Below are positions 22,810 through 34,019 of a stretch of DNA of 64,000 bases, one piece after another. Under the pieces are notes generated by a model, which worked only from the letters and a program-made list of their open reading frames with translations, was not told where the DNA came from and did no database searches. This DNA is from Apodospora peruviana (lineage: Eukaryota > Ascomycota > Sordariomycetes > Sordariales > Lasiosphaeriaceae). Numbering within the stretch: the first letter of the stretch is position 1; the number at the start of each line of letters is the position of its first letter. Position numbers and translations under genes: made by a program. The DNA lies in contig JAUEDM010000001.1 of the NCBI GenBank assembly GCA_033439685.1, forward strand, positions 310,001 through 374,000, given 5' to 3'.

Positions 22810-23856
22810 ATGCAAACACTTTCCATCGGCCCCCTGTATGGCCGGACATTTCTTCACGCACATATCTCAGTCCCTGGCTACCTGGATCGTGGCCGCTGTG
22901 TTTGCTTCTCTTTGATCGTTTTTAGGGCCGAGCTGAGCACGTATAAGACATCGCTGAGAGCCCGTCAATGTGCGCCTAACCAAAGCTCCGACAATGCTCT
23001 TACTTCGAACAATCGCGTCCTTTTGACTACTCTCCGATACCAGAAAACTAGGTCGCAATCCAAGAAGCGACTACTCGAAAAAGCACCCGAGTCCCTTCGA
23101 CCTGCCATCTTGAAAGCGTCCCTGAAAGCGGCTGCTTACTACCCTCAACCCCCCTTAATTCAGAGGCCTTCCTTTCGAGCAACCCGGAGTTCTCCATGGC
23201 CTACCAGCTATTCCGAAGGGGTCTTGGAAGTAGCGGCAAAGCCATTACAACGCGTGGAGCGTTCCAGCTGCCTCTGCGAGGATGAGACGGAGCATCAGTG
23301 TTTGTTCGCCGGGAGCTTGGGTACGTCATCAGCACGCCAGCGAGACAAGACGCCAACAGTCTCTGCCAGACCCAACATCATTATCAGATCGTTTCACGCC
23401 AACAAATCATATCGTAGCAACTGCGACTCTGGTAGCCCTTGCCTTTGCTCCGAATGCAGGGATAGCCACAGGAAACCTATCTGCCAGATCTGCAAAGTCA
23501 ACGCCACTGTGCACCAGTCCTCGGAACTAACCTACGACCGGAAGGGTTTACGAGGATACGATTTCACTTCATCCTGCGAGCCGTGCTGGGGAAAGCACCT
23601 AGAGAAAGAGGAACAAAGAGAGCAAGCCAGACAGCAGAGCCTGGCTGCCCCCAAAGAGAAATTGGATCAGTTGATGGACCTTATCAAGAGCATCTCTTTC
23701 GGAGAGCAAGTTCCAGTTAGCTACGCAGTTCAGAAGCTTCTCAACGAAACAAAACGCGGGAGGCTGTACGGTCAGGATTCACCCCGATGGCACCAGAGAC
23801 ATCTCCATTACGGATTATCTGAGGAACCTCGAATTGTGAAAGCGAGAAACAGATAG
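22810..23856 (+). CDS. uncharacterised protein with Cys-rich putative zinc site
   Basis: A single open frame of 348 residues, starting 106 nt after the PCC1 stop. I do not recognise it. Residues about 230-300 hold clustered cysteines: CDSGSPCLCSEC, then CQIC, then CEPC, a spacing that suggests one or two bound zinc ions. A Lys/Glu/Gln-rich helix (LEKEEQREQARQQ) and a short C-terminal domain follow. The ATG at 22810 is the first methionine; codons before it start only from TTG in an A-rich tract. The N-terminal 100 residues look less protein-like, so the true start may lie in an unseen upstream exon or further in. The close spacing to PCC1 hints at transcriptional overlap. Confidence 0.55.
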   Translation: MQTLSIGPLYGRTFLHAHISVPGYLDRGRCVCFSLIVFRAELSTYKTSLRARQCAPNQSSDNALTSNNRVLLTTLRYQKTRSQSKKRLLEKAPESLRPAILKASLKAAAYYPQPPLIQRPSFRATRSSPWPTSYSEGVLEVAAKPLQRVERSSCLCEDETEHQCLFAGSLGTSSARQRDKTPTVSARPNIIIRSFHANKSYRSNCDSGSPCLCSECRDSHRKPICQICKVNATVHQSSELTYDRKGLRGYDFTSSCEPCWGKHLEKEEQREQARQQSLAAPKEKLDQLMDLIKSISFGEQVPVSYAVQKLLNETKRGRLYGQDSPRWHQRHLHYGLSEEPRIVKARNR

Positions 23857-24611
23857 ATGTGTGATAACGGGCGAGTTGATGCAATGGACTTCAAGTTATG
23901 GTATTTCAAAGGGGTTTAGACGTGGATATCTAATACTTGAATTCAAGGTTCGATTAGCTTGTAGTTGTTCCTAGCTTGGGGATTTTTGCGATGGACATAC
24001 ATTCAAGCTCTTGAATAAATATATCAACGTCTTCCAACCAACCCTCCAATCTGTCCCTGGAAGTTGCATTGCCCATCGCAGTCTTCAGTGTAATTAGACA
24101 GTTCTAGATCTCAATCCGGGTCGTGCCGAAGCGTTGGTACTCTACCTAAGCAGCTGCTTGCCATGGCGACTGCCAACACATCATGGGCAACCTCGAGACC
24201 TTATCCACCAAACTGTCATAAACCGAACAACAGCACTTCCATAGAAGGAACGCCATGGAACGCTTTGAGACACCGTCAAGACTTACTTCGTAATCATCGG
24301 GGAGCGGGCATCATCACATGTGAAGTTGGCAGGCAAGCTCTCTTTTTCCCGGGGCGTAATCCACGGGCAAATTGGAAAATTTCTTCCATAGGCAAGGATT
24401 CATATCATCAGGCAGTTTACTCCACGTTAACAAATTTCGGTCACCCGAACCAAAGCTTTGTTCCTAATTTCCAAACAGCATCCAGACCATCATCAAAGAC
24501 CTCCCAGCAACAGCAATACTCTGACCTACCTCGAAACTGGTTGAGTGGCCAACGTTATGTCATGTCATATCTACATGCCATTCATCATAGACTTATTTGT
24601 CTACGCTACTC
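23857..24611. other. convergent 3' intergenic region
   Basis: A 168-codon + strand frame (24163-24669) runs into the 3' end of the oppositely read SWD3 gene. It has no domain or repeat structure and is not annotated. Nothing else seen. Confidence 0.5.
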
Positions 24612-26467
24612 CTACGGCTCCTCCTCCTTAACGACCTGCATCGGCGATCCAGCGTCAGCCTTCACATGACGCTGCAGCTCGTCGTCCGCAGCAGTAGCAT
24701 ACGGCGTCGAGAAATCATCACCTTGTCCGTCAAGCCCAGCCGGCACCCCGTTCGCAATAGCAGCACCGTTCCGCCCTCCTGCTTCCTCCACAACAACCGG
24801 TTTCCGCTGACCATTTACAAAAACCTTGATGATACCATCCTGTCCCGCACTAACCATCGTGTCCCCGTGGACATCAACCCAGAAACACACCCCTTTATGC
24901 GCTCCGGTGATACGCTGCACAACCTGCTTGCTCACCACATCCCATAGCACGATATCTCCATCCTCGCTGGCCGAGACCACAAATGACTTGGTCCGCGCGT
25001 CGCTGTCGTCGCCATCCGTAAGACGTGCGAAACAGCCTCCAATGGAAAACTTGCTGTTGTTATGCCCCTGGTACGTCTTCTTGACCGATCCCGAGACGTA
25101 GTCCCACAACCGAATCGAGTTGTCAAGACTAAACGCCAAAACAAAACGCCCGTTGGGGCTGAAGCACACGTTGGCGACGGCCGGGTTGTCCTCGTGGACC
25201 AGTGTCCGTAAACATTGTCCGGTCGCCGTGTCCCATATTCGACTGCATTTTAAACCGTTAGCTCTCTGGCAATACCACCACGAAAGAGTGGAACTCACAT
25301 CAACCCATCTGTAGAACAACTAACCACCAGCGTCCCGTCTCTGCAGAAATCGATCCCGCTAACAGGGTCGCTGTGCGCCGGCAAACTCCTCATAAGCCGA
25401 CCAGCACGCACGTCCCAAAGAAAAACCGCCTCATCGTAGCTCCCGCTGGCCAGAATGTTTCCCTTGGGCGAGAAAGCCAGACAGTAGACGTAGTTGTGGT
25501 GACCTAGTAAGGGTCCTTTGCCCCTCGTTGTGCCCGTCGGTGCACCGCTCCGCGCACTCTTCGCCCTTCCGCCTCCGTGCTCGCGGGAGTAGGCGAGAAC
25601 CCTGTGCGTGCGAGTTCCGCCCTCTCCGCCAGCGTGCGCTGGACTTGCTGTGATACGGTCCCATAGCCGGATGGCCTTGTCATCGGACCCCGTGGCGAGG
25701 GTGTCGCTGTCGGGGGACCAGGCGAGACAGGACACGCCAGCCATGTGGCCAACCAGCGTATCTAGGTTGGCGCCCGTGTTGGCGTCCCAGATCTTGACGC
25801 TGCCGTCGGCGGAGGAGGAGGCGATCCATCGCCCGTCTGGGGATATGCGCACCTGAGAAACGGCGGCTGTGTGGCCGCGTAGTTCTAGCCGGTGACGGTA
25901 GCGGGGTTTTAGGGGTTGGCGTTCTGCTGGTGGTGGTGGTGGTTCTTCGGTCGTGGGGGGTGGTTGCGATGCGGAAGGTGAGAGACGGCGGGAGCGCATA
26001 CTTGACGAGCGGGAACGAGAGCGGCGCCGGCTGCGCGACGTTGAGGTGGATCGTGAGCGGCGTGATCGGGATCGTGAGCGAGATGGTGAGTATGAAGGAC
26101 TTTGGGAACGCGAGCGCGGTGAGCGGGATCTGGATCTTGATCTTGATCGCGAGCGGGAGGATGTGGGTGTGGAGGAGCGGTATCGTTTTGCGTCATTGTC
26201 GCCATCGCCGGTTGTGCTTCTGCTTCTTGACCTGCTGTTTGGAGGTTTGCCACGTCGTATGGACAAGCGGTTTGAGTCTCGTGCTTGTAGGATATCTTTA
26301 TCTTGGGTCGGAGGTGTGCGTTTGCGCCGGCGGCCTTTGTCATCGTCAAGGGGTGTTTGAGAGGACGGCGAGCCGTAGCGCGGTGTTGAGTCGACGCTGT
26401 CATCGTGGATTCTGCGGCGTTTAGAGGGTGGCCCGCCGGCCGCTGCGGCATATTCGAGTCCCGACAT
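24612..26467 (-). CDS. SWD3: WDR5/Swd3-like COMPASS WD40 protein with RS-rich N-terminus
   Basis: Exons 26467-25299 and 25242-24612 give 599 residues. From about residue 190 there are seven WD40 repeats, for example LRGHTAAVSQVRISPDG..KIWD, LVGHMAGVSCLAWSPDS..RLWD, LLGHHNYVYCLAFSPKG..LWD and IRIWDTATGQCLRTL. The order and the VSCSTDGLIRIWD stretch match WDR5/Swd3 of the Set1/COMPASS H3K4 methyltransferase. About 40 extra residues split blades 2 and 3. The first 190 residues are unlike yeast Swd3: an NLS (SKRRRIH), a polar linker and a long SR/RS dipeptide array of splicing-factor type. A nuclear role linking chromatin and RNA processing is inferred. A longer upstream frame exists but starts with GTG; the ATG used begins MSGLEYAAAA. 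Confidence 0.88.
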
Positions 26468-27013
26468 GGCCTTGGTGAAGCGCTGGGCGCCGACGATGTG
26501 ATGTTTAATATCTATGTCGGATACAGCTTCCAGGTTCGGATTCCAGTTCACGACGCGGCTGAATTTAATGGGACCGCGTCGGGGGGTTGCAGGTCGCTGC
26601 ACACCAGTGATGTTGCGCTAAGAAAAAAGTTGGGGCCGGGGATGCAGGGTCTACCGATTGGCCAATTCGGGTTGCCTCTTTTCGGCTTCCATAGACGCTA
26701 TAATTGACACCAGTATCAGTAATAAGCTTTAAGATTGAAGTGCTTTAGGGAAATGCACTGCCAACAAACTGTCAATGGATCAACTGTCAGGAATGGTTTG
26801 ACATAAAGCAGCCATCTAATGCCCGAGCTTACCTACAAAAGCTTAAACTCTTCAACCACTTTAACTTGATATTGTCCCTACCTTTGATCACGTTCAGAAG
26901 TGTCATTCAACATTCAGTTGCCCCAGGGGAAGGAAACGCCGTCCAACGGTCAACCTCTCATCTCGATTCGGATTCGTCGGGTGCAATCTCACTCTCACTG
27001 ATCTCAACATAAA
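26468..27013. promoter_or_regulatory. bidirectional promoter between SWD3 and ISC1
   Basis: The 546 bases between two divergent start codons must hold both promoters. A CT-rich stretch (TCTCACTCTCACTGATCTC) ends about 10 bases before the ISC1 ATG, as is common in fungal leaders. No TATA box is obvious. Confidence 0.5.
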
Positions 27014-28701
27014 ATGGACGAGCTACCCACCGAAATATCAGTCCTCACGCTCAACTGCTGGGGACTAAAGTACATCTCCAAGTTGCGCCGGGAACGCATA
27101 TCAGAGATCGGACGACAGCTGTCCATCGCCTCTCCGCAACCGCACATCGTCGCGCTGCAGGAACTCTTCACACAGGAGGACTACTGGGCCATCCGGCGTC
27201 AGACGCGCTTCATCCTTCCGTACGGGAAATTCTACCACAGCGCTGCCCTCGGCGGCGGCCTGGCCATCTTGTCGCGATGGCCCATCCAAGAGAGCACCAT
27301 GCTCCGCTACCCCCTGAACGGAAGACCGACGGCGTTCTGGCGCGGCGACTGGTACGTCGGAAAGGGGGTCGCGTGTGCCAGGATCCGGTACGGACCGGAT
27401 CCAAAGCATGTCATCGAGGTGTTCAACACCCACACGCATGCGCCGTACGAGGGTGGACAGCCAGATGACTCGTACCTCTGCCACCGAATGGCGCAGTCGT
27501 GGGAAATTGCCAAGCTGATGCGCGGTGCCGCTGAGCGCGGCCATTTGGTGTTGGGGATGGGCGACTTCAACATGATTCCGTTGTCTCCCGAGCATCGCAT
27601 CATCACGGCGCATGCACCTGTGGTCGATGCGTGGCGCGTCTTGCATCCTGATAGCTCTGTCGGACCGGCAACTCATCCGGCTGAGCAGGCGCGCCACCGT
27701 CCGATCCCGACGGCGGAATTCAATATTGTCGAGAATGGAGCTGCGTCCGACGGCCCGACCAACACGTGGCGGTGGTCCTCAAAGCAGCAGAAGCTGCTGG
27801 GTATAGGGAAGCCTGAAGTAACGGTACCTCCGGATACCATCGGTAAGCTTTCCCTTTCCTGAGCGTGTAGCGGAAACTAACTGTACCTACAGATCACCGC
27901 GGAAAGAGACTGGATTACGTATTTGCTTCATCCGGCGAGATCCCAACGCTTGGCGGCAGCTGGACCGTCCGCCGCGTCAGCGTCGGCATGATGATGCGCC
28001 ATCCCCAGCTGGGCTGCTCTCTGAGTGACCATTTCGCCGTGGAGGCAGTACTTGCCTTTGAGTCTACTGCTGCTGAGCCTACCAAAATATGGCCTCCAAC
28101 ACCCAAAGCAGCAGCAGCAACTGTCACGGAAAAGCGTGATATCACCAGCGAAAACGACACCATCATTGCTGAGGACAATATAAACCTGCGGGACTCCCTC
28201 CACAACGGGACATACCTCCAGTCGCCCACAAGCAGTTCTTTCCACGAAGATTCTGCCTCAAAGAAGAACAGAGCCAGCTTTGATCATCAGCAGCAACAAC
28301 AGAAACACTATTACAAGCTCCCCGAATCGGATTACACCGCGCTTCTGGATCTCATTCATACTTATGCTCTCCGCGAGCAGAGGCAGCTTAAATACCGCGG
28401 TCTACACTTTTTCGTCGCGCTGTTCGTGACGATAGCAAGTCTGGTGGGCGTCTGGTTTATTGGCGATCGCACTTATGTCGGTTTTATTCTTATCTTGGTC
28501 AGCAGTTTGGGACTTACGGCGGGCACGGTGGATGGGTTGATGGCGCTTTTGTTTTTCAAGGCGGAGCTTAGGGCGCTGAAGGAGTTTGAGTGGGAGGTTA
28601 GGAACGCGAGGGCGTTTGCGGGGGCTGCGGTTAGGGGGGATGGGATGCTGGCGGATGTTGTGCCGGTGAGGTTGGAGGATGAAGATTCTGATGATGACTG
28701 A
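27014..28701 (+). CDS. ISC1: inositol phosphosphingolipid phospholipase C
   Basis: Exons 27014-27842 and 27893-28701 give 545 residues. The neutral-sphingomyelinase/endonuclease-exonuclease-phosphatase fold is marked by LTLNCWGL, the metal glutamate in VALQELF, AILSRWPI, NTHTHAPY, GMGDFNMIP and the terminal catalytic histidine in CSLSDHFAVE, with LDYVF just before. Two C-terminal membrane segments (FFVALFVTIASLVGVWF and GFILILVSSLGL) match Isc1. It hydrolyses inositol phosphosphingolipids to ceramide at ER and mitochondrial membranes and affects stress tolerance. The gene lies divergent from SWD3. Between the catalytic domain and the membrane anchor is a polar Gln/Lys-rich linker. Confidence 0.94.
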
Positions 28702-29226
28702 AGAATGTAAATGAGACGAATCTAGGTAATGATAATTTAATAGATAGTTGATTCCTTTTTTGGGTAGCAATCTTTCAAAGTCAACTATGGCCGGCACTGT
28801 TCGGGCCCATTGACTGACGCCGGGCCGTCCCACCACACTAGCCCGCTCGGCTACGCGTTTCCGGGCCCGGCCGGTTCCGTTTCCTATGCTCCGAACAGCT
28901 TCGGAGCTTCAGGTTCAGGGGCAGCCAATCACGACCCGAGAGAAACCGAGATCATGGATCCGAGACAAAGCTTCATGATTTCAAAGCTCCGTTCCGAGCA
29001 CGGTTCGGAGGATAGCATATATCTGCCTAAGTGGGTAGTGAAAGGCTGCGAAGGGTTCTTCGAGTGCTAAGAGAGGGTCGAGGGTTTATAAACAACGGAT
29101 TGCTCTGGGTGTCGTTCTTTTTCTGGTATTGCTGTTGTATTCCATCTTCCTTCTTCTCGCTCCTGGGATACCACAAAGAAAACCAGATAAAAGCTCTTAA
29201 CAACAAAACAAAACATACCATCTACG
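28702..29226. other. intergenic: ISC1 3' flank and promoter of the DJ-1-like gene
   Basis: No gene. The 86-codon frame at 28810-29070 starts only from TTG and has no family features. The last 200 bases are rich in CT and AA, as expected for a promoter and leader. Confidence 0.5.
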
Positions 29227-30125
29227 ATGGACGAATCCGACCGACACAAAATCCACATAGGCGTCTTCATCCCCGCCGACTCCCAGCTCCTCGACCTCGC
29301 CTGCGTCGATATCTTCGGTACAGCAAGCTACGAGTACATGATTCTCCTCAAGGACCAGCTCCCGGCGGCAATGTATAACCTAGCCCCGAGCGTGACCATC
29401 TCGTGTAAGTCTGCCTTTACCTACATACTACCCACCCACATCTTTAGTCTAATATAGAGAGGGAAAAAAAGATATCGGTACCGTCCCCGCCGGCGATCTG
29501 ATCGAATGCACCTCCTCCCTCAAAATCCGCTGCACGCATAACCTATCCTCACCAGAAGTGGCACCGGGCACGCTGGATATTGTCTTGGTTCCCGGGCCGG
29601 ACCCGAATTCCGTCATTGACGACGCCAGCAAGAAATGGCTGGCTGCGCATGCCGCCAGAAAGGAGACCGATATCTTGTGCGTGTGCACGGGTGTCTATGT
29701 CTGTGGTGCTGCTGGGATACTGAATGGGAAGAAGGTCTCTGGACCCAGAGGGTTGCAAGATGATCTGAAGAAGAAATTTGAGGGCGTTACGTGGGTTGGG
29801 GACGAGCTGAGGTGGACTAGTGATGGGAATTTCTGGTCTAGTGGTATGTTTCTTTCTCCCCCCTATGGTTGTGTAGATAGATGTTGAGTGATACTATGTG
29901 AATGATATAGGAGGCGTTACCAACGGCAATGATTTGGTTGCTGCGTATATGCGCCAGAGCAGGCACTTCCCTGGTCCGGTGGGCGAGATGGCGATGACGT
30001 TGACTGATACGGGGGATAGGCCTCAGAAGTATGGGAGCGGCCAGGCGGTGTTTACGCTGGGAATTGTCTGGCAGATATTGAAGGCTGTCGTTATGGGGGT
30101 CCCGGGGAAGACGAAGAAGGCTTGA
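29227..30125 (+). CDS. DJ-1/PfpI family protein
   Basis: Three exons (29227-29404, 29472-29843, 29911-30125) give 254 residues. The class-I glutamine amidotransferase-like fold shows as IHIGVFIPADSQLLDLACVDIFG, LDIVLVPG and the nucleophile elbow ILCVCTGVYVCGAAGIL, where the second cysteine occupies the DJ-1 active-site position. FWSSGGVTNGNDLVAAYM follows. Fungal relatives include ThiJ/PfpI-like isomerases and amidase-like proteins. The substrate cannot be told, and a chaperone or glyoxalase role would need the missing acid and histidine to be modelled. The intron 1 acceptor (AAAAG) is weak, but alternative AGs nearby create stops. Confidence 0.88.
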
Positions 30126-31198
30126 AGCAGGATTGTATTGGCGTGAAAGAGGGATTTAGTTTTGGATAATGATTCTGAGGGACGATTGAGTTTTTGCGTT
30201 TCAATTTTGGAAATGATGAGTAACGTGTTCGAAAGATCTGTACACTTCTACCTCCTCTAACAATAATATATTTCTCCGTCAAGTCGACGGTTTAGCCTTG
30301 GCATTGAGAGAGCATAGTGAAGAGAGGAGCACATTAGAAGATTTGCAAAGACGGCAGAAGAAGTGAAAAGAACTGGATAGCAGAGCGGATAGCAATCCCG
30401 CGAGTCAATACGGCCAACAAGTTTATCCTACTCAGAAATGAGTCCTGGAAAACGGCATCGACCCTTGGAGGCTGCACCACTGCCATTTCTATCCTTCAAC
30501 GGTCTTTGACGGTGGCAGTTTAGAGTCAGCTTGATTGCTGTATTCAATCGGTATCTCTTGATTTGCGGTTGTGCTTTGTAGCCTCGCAATTCACAGTAGT
30601 CAGAACACTCAACTCTGTTCCTGTCTTCTTCAATGCAATCCAGAAGGCAATAGAACAATCTGCATTGCAAGCCACCAGGATATTCCTCACACATCCACCG
30701 CGGAATCCATTTATAACTGGCGAATCAGACTGCTGGAATTCTCATTCCTGTTACCGAATTCGATCAGAGTTCGCAGGCGAATGTCAGGATGGACCTGGAA
30801 GCTTTCAGCGTCACCACGACAATTGCGGTGTGGATATTGGAGCTGGTGGAGCTCCCAGAAGAAGGCTGCCCTTACTGCATGAAACCCCTGTCATTTTTTG
30901 TCCCACCTGGTTGGCTGGGAAGCCAGATGAGTCCGATAAGCAGAACTTATCGCCGTGCGGTGTGGGGTTCCAACTTTTTTTTTCTAGATGCAAGCTGCCG
31001 CCTCCAGCCTTCCACCCGCCTGATTTTTTTTTGGCGGACCTTCCTTAAGTTGACCTTCTTCTTCGCCTCAAAAATTACCATCCTCCTTCACAACTCCAAA
31101 CACCATTCTTCCGAGTCTTGCGCATCGTACTGTCTCTTTTAAGAAGTCAGATTTTTAATTCTCGCATTAATCCATCACCAACTCACACTACCGTCGCA
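30126..31198. other. intergenic: 3' flank of the DJ-1 gene and FPR4 promoter
   Basis: No supported gene in 1.1 kb. Frames at 30563-31048 overlap in several registers with no domain. Poly-T tracts and a CT-rich run lie within 250 bases of the FPR4 start, as expected for a strongly expressed fungal gene. Confidence 0.5.
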
Positions 31199-32754
31199 AT
31201 GGCTTCTCTTCTGCCTGTCGCCGTCTATGGCGTTGAGGTCCCTGCCGGAGAAATCATGGTGCCCGCCGCCATCGACTTCCCCGCCACTGTAAGTTGTTTC
31301 TGTTTGTTCAGGCGCACGCTTCGGTGCATATTTCAGCCTGGCGCATGATTCCACAGTCGATCAATAACTAACGAGTCGATCCAGATTCGCATCACAATGG
31401 CTGCGATTGATCCCACAGCAGAGCCGGAAGCCGACTCTGAGGGCAACATCCCTGCCGTTCACCGTTCAACCCTGAAGATCATCAAGTCCTCCTCTAGAGC
31501 AGACTCGGACGATGAGGACGACGAGTTTGATCTCGAGAGCTACCTTGAGGACGCCGAGGACGACGAAGCCGATGGCGAGGTCAATGGCGGCCCTAGCGAC
31601 AAGTCCAAATCCAAGAAGGCGCGCCAAGAAGCAGCTATCAAGAAGCTCTTGGAGGCCACCCAGGAGGAGTCTGATGATGATATGGAGGATGCCGAAGCCA
31701 GCAGCAGCTCCAAGTCAAAGAAGGGCAAGGCAAAGGCTACCGAGGAGGATGAGGAGGACTCCGACGACGAGTCGGATGACGAGGACGACCTTGAGGTCGA
31801 GGATTTCGTTGTCTGCACACTTGACACCGAGCGCGTATGTATTGCCCTGACTTATAAAATGTAGACCTAAGCTAACAACCACCATCGCAGAACTACCAAC
31901 AACCGCTCGACATTGTCATTGCCGAGGGTGAGAAGATTTTCTTCATCTGCTCCGGAACACACTCCATCCACCTCACCGGCAACTATGTTATGCCTCACGA
32001 CCACGATGACGAGTCCGATGAGGACGACGATGAGGATGACTATGACCTTCCTCCCGGCCTCGAGGACATGATGGACGGGGCTTCCGACGATATGAGCGAC
32101 GAGCTTGACGATGTCGATGGCGTTCCTCGCGTCGAGGAGGTCGACACCGATGAGGAAGAGGCGCCTAAGCTCGTCAAGGCCAAGAAGGGAAAGAACAAGC
32201 GGGCCGCAGAGGAGGAGGCTGAGGGACTTGATGAGATGATGTCCAAGGACGAGAAGAAGCTTTCCAAGAAGGAGCTGAAGAAGCTCAAGAACAACAAGGG
32301 TGAGCCCGTTGCCACCAAGGAGGAGTCCCCTGCCAAGTCCGATAAGAAGGTCCAGTTCGCCAAGAACCTGGAGCAAGGCCCGACCGGCCCTGCTAAGGAG
32401 CAGGAGAAGAAGGCGTCCGGCACAGTCAAGGTTGTTCAGGGTGTCACCATCGACGACCGGAAGGTCGGTACAGGCCGGACTGTCAAGAAGGGTGACAGGG
32501 TTGGCATGCGCTACATCGGCAAGCTCGAGAATGGCAAGGTGTTTGACAGCAACAAGAAGGGACCCCCCTTCTCTTTCAAGATTGGAAAGGGCGAGGTCAT
32601 CAAGGGATGGGACATTGGCATAATGGGCATGTCCGTTGGTGGTGAGCGTCGCCTGACAATCCCCGCTTCTCTCGCCTATGGCAGCAAGTCCCTGCCCGGA
32701 ATTCCGGCGAACAGCACCCTTATCTTTGACGTCAAGCTGTTGGAGATCAAGTAG
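31199..32754 (+). CDS. FPR4: nucleolar FKBP-type prolyl isomerase Fpr4
   Basis: Three exons (31199-31288, 31385-31834, 31891-32754) give 467 residues. The N-terminus (VAVYGVEVPAGE) is the nucleoplasmin-like domain of fungal Fpr3/Fpr4. Long acidic Asp/Glu tracts alternate with Lys-rich nucleolar signals (KKGKNKRAAEEE). The last 100 residues are an FKBP domain: GDRVGMRYIGKLENGKVFDS, FKIGKGEVIKGWDIGIMGM, GGERRLTIPASLAYG and NSTLIFDVKLLEI. It isomerises proline bonds, including in histone tails, and acts as a histone chaperone at rDNA. The family's conserved position of the first intron right after the short first exon supports the model. Confidence 0.96.
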
Positions 32755-34019
32755 GTCTGTGGCTGCAGTCTAGTCGGGTGAGCATGGCGTTTAGTTAGCC
32801 GTGCGCTTGATGTAATTTACTTGGTGGAGATTTCATTTGTTTTCTGGGCTTTCTTGTTTTGGGTCTCTGGGTCTCTCTGCGCTTTTTACTCGGTTCATCA
32901 TTACTGTTTCCTGTATATAATGGAGTCTTCTGACCTGTGCGTCGTCTACGATGATCCGGTCTTGGTCGGACGCGAGAAGTGGATGCCGTGAACGGGATGA
33001 CGAGGTCTGCATTGCATACGATTCGGCGATTAAAAAGACTTTGCCTGGTTTCTGTATTGTTATTTATCAAGATACTCCACATGTCGAGTTTCGATTGTTA
33101 ATAACACTGGTTTTCGTCAATCTGCCTTTCCACAATGAACTCAAATATGTCCTTGACGACTGCTAACATCTGGCAGACCCTCACATCAAACTTTCCTTTC
33201 CACAATAAACTCAAATATTTCCATGGATGACGAGTAGCATCTGACAGACCCTCTCACGGCAGGCACGTGAAGCATGCTGTGATTTGTTGTTTCTCTGGTG
33301 AAAAAGAGTTCAGTGGCCTCGAGGGAAGGTGTCAGCTTCCTATCGTGGAAGTAACTCGAGCTTCGAACAATGGAGGGAAGGAGCGTCAGAAGGGGAGGCC
33401 GGGAGACTGTCCGTCCGTACCCGTACCTTTTCTCGCTCTGGTCGCGCTCTTTGGATCTCTTGAATTCTTCCACCCACCCCCATTTGCTATCCATCGACCG
33501 CCTTTTATTTATCGCATGCATAGATTTTGGCCATTGTTTGCCTGACTTTCGCTAGCTCTTGGTTTCTCTTGTATTCGATTACCCACAGCATACACTTCAT
33601 GGCGTAAACTTACCTGATGGATAGCATCACGAGCCGACATGAAGAGGAGGTTACCAGTGGACTCGAGTCAGACGGCTGCAGCTCACAGTATATATTTGGA
33701 ACAGAACGCTTATTTAAGACAGGACGCTGTGCTTGAGGACAACAACCTGAGCACCTGGTCCTTCGTTTCTGGACAACACAGCTCGCTACGGCCCTCGAAG
33801 CTTCGTCGCCAAGGATCAAAGATACTCTCGGCTCTCAGGTTATTAACAAACAACAGTGAGTACATACATTCCACAATTTGTATTTTTCCCACTGGTCTGA
33901 CTCTTTGAGCTTCAGAGACGTCCATCGTCGAGATCCAAGGGGCCCTTCTTGCTTCTTCCCGGTCGCTCTCAACTTGGAGCCCTGGGGCACCGTCGATTGT
34001 TACAAAAGGCTTGAGCAAG
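32755..34019. other. intergenic: FPR4 3' flank and leader region of the NDR-like kinase
   Basis: No separate gene is supported. It holds a diverged tandem duplication (listed) and an 89-codon open frame with its own ATG at 33639-33908. That frame ends 111 bases before the kinase start codon and could be an upstream ORF or part of a spliced leader. Confidence 0.5.
33125..33255. repeat. diverged 70-bp tandem duplication
   Basis: Two copies start at 33125 and 33195 with the block CCTTTCCACAAT(G/A)AACTC, then AAATAT(G/T)TCC, and end in a shared CATCTG(G/A)CAGACCCTC. They differ by substitutions and small indels. Non-coding, downstream of FPR4. Confidence 0.8.

Noticed and set aside
24163..24669. 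168-codon + strand frame
   Set aside because: No domain, overlaps the 3' end of the SWD3 gene on the other strand, and composition is not protein-like.
25909..26451. 180-codon minus-strand and 135-164-codon + strand frames
   Set aside because: Shadows of the RS-coding part of the SWD3 gene.
28810..29070. 86-codon + strand frame
   Set aside because: Starts only from TTG, lies in a 3' flank and promoter and has no family features.
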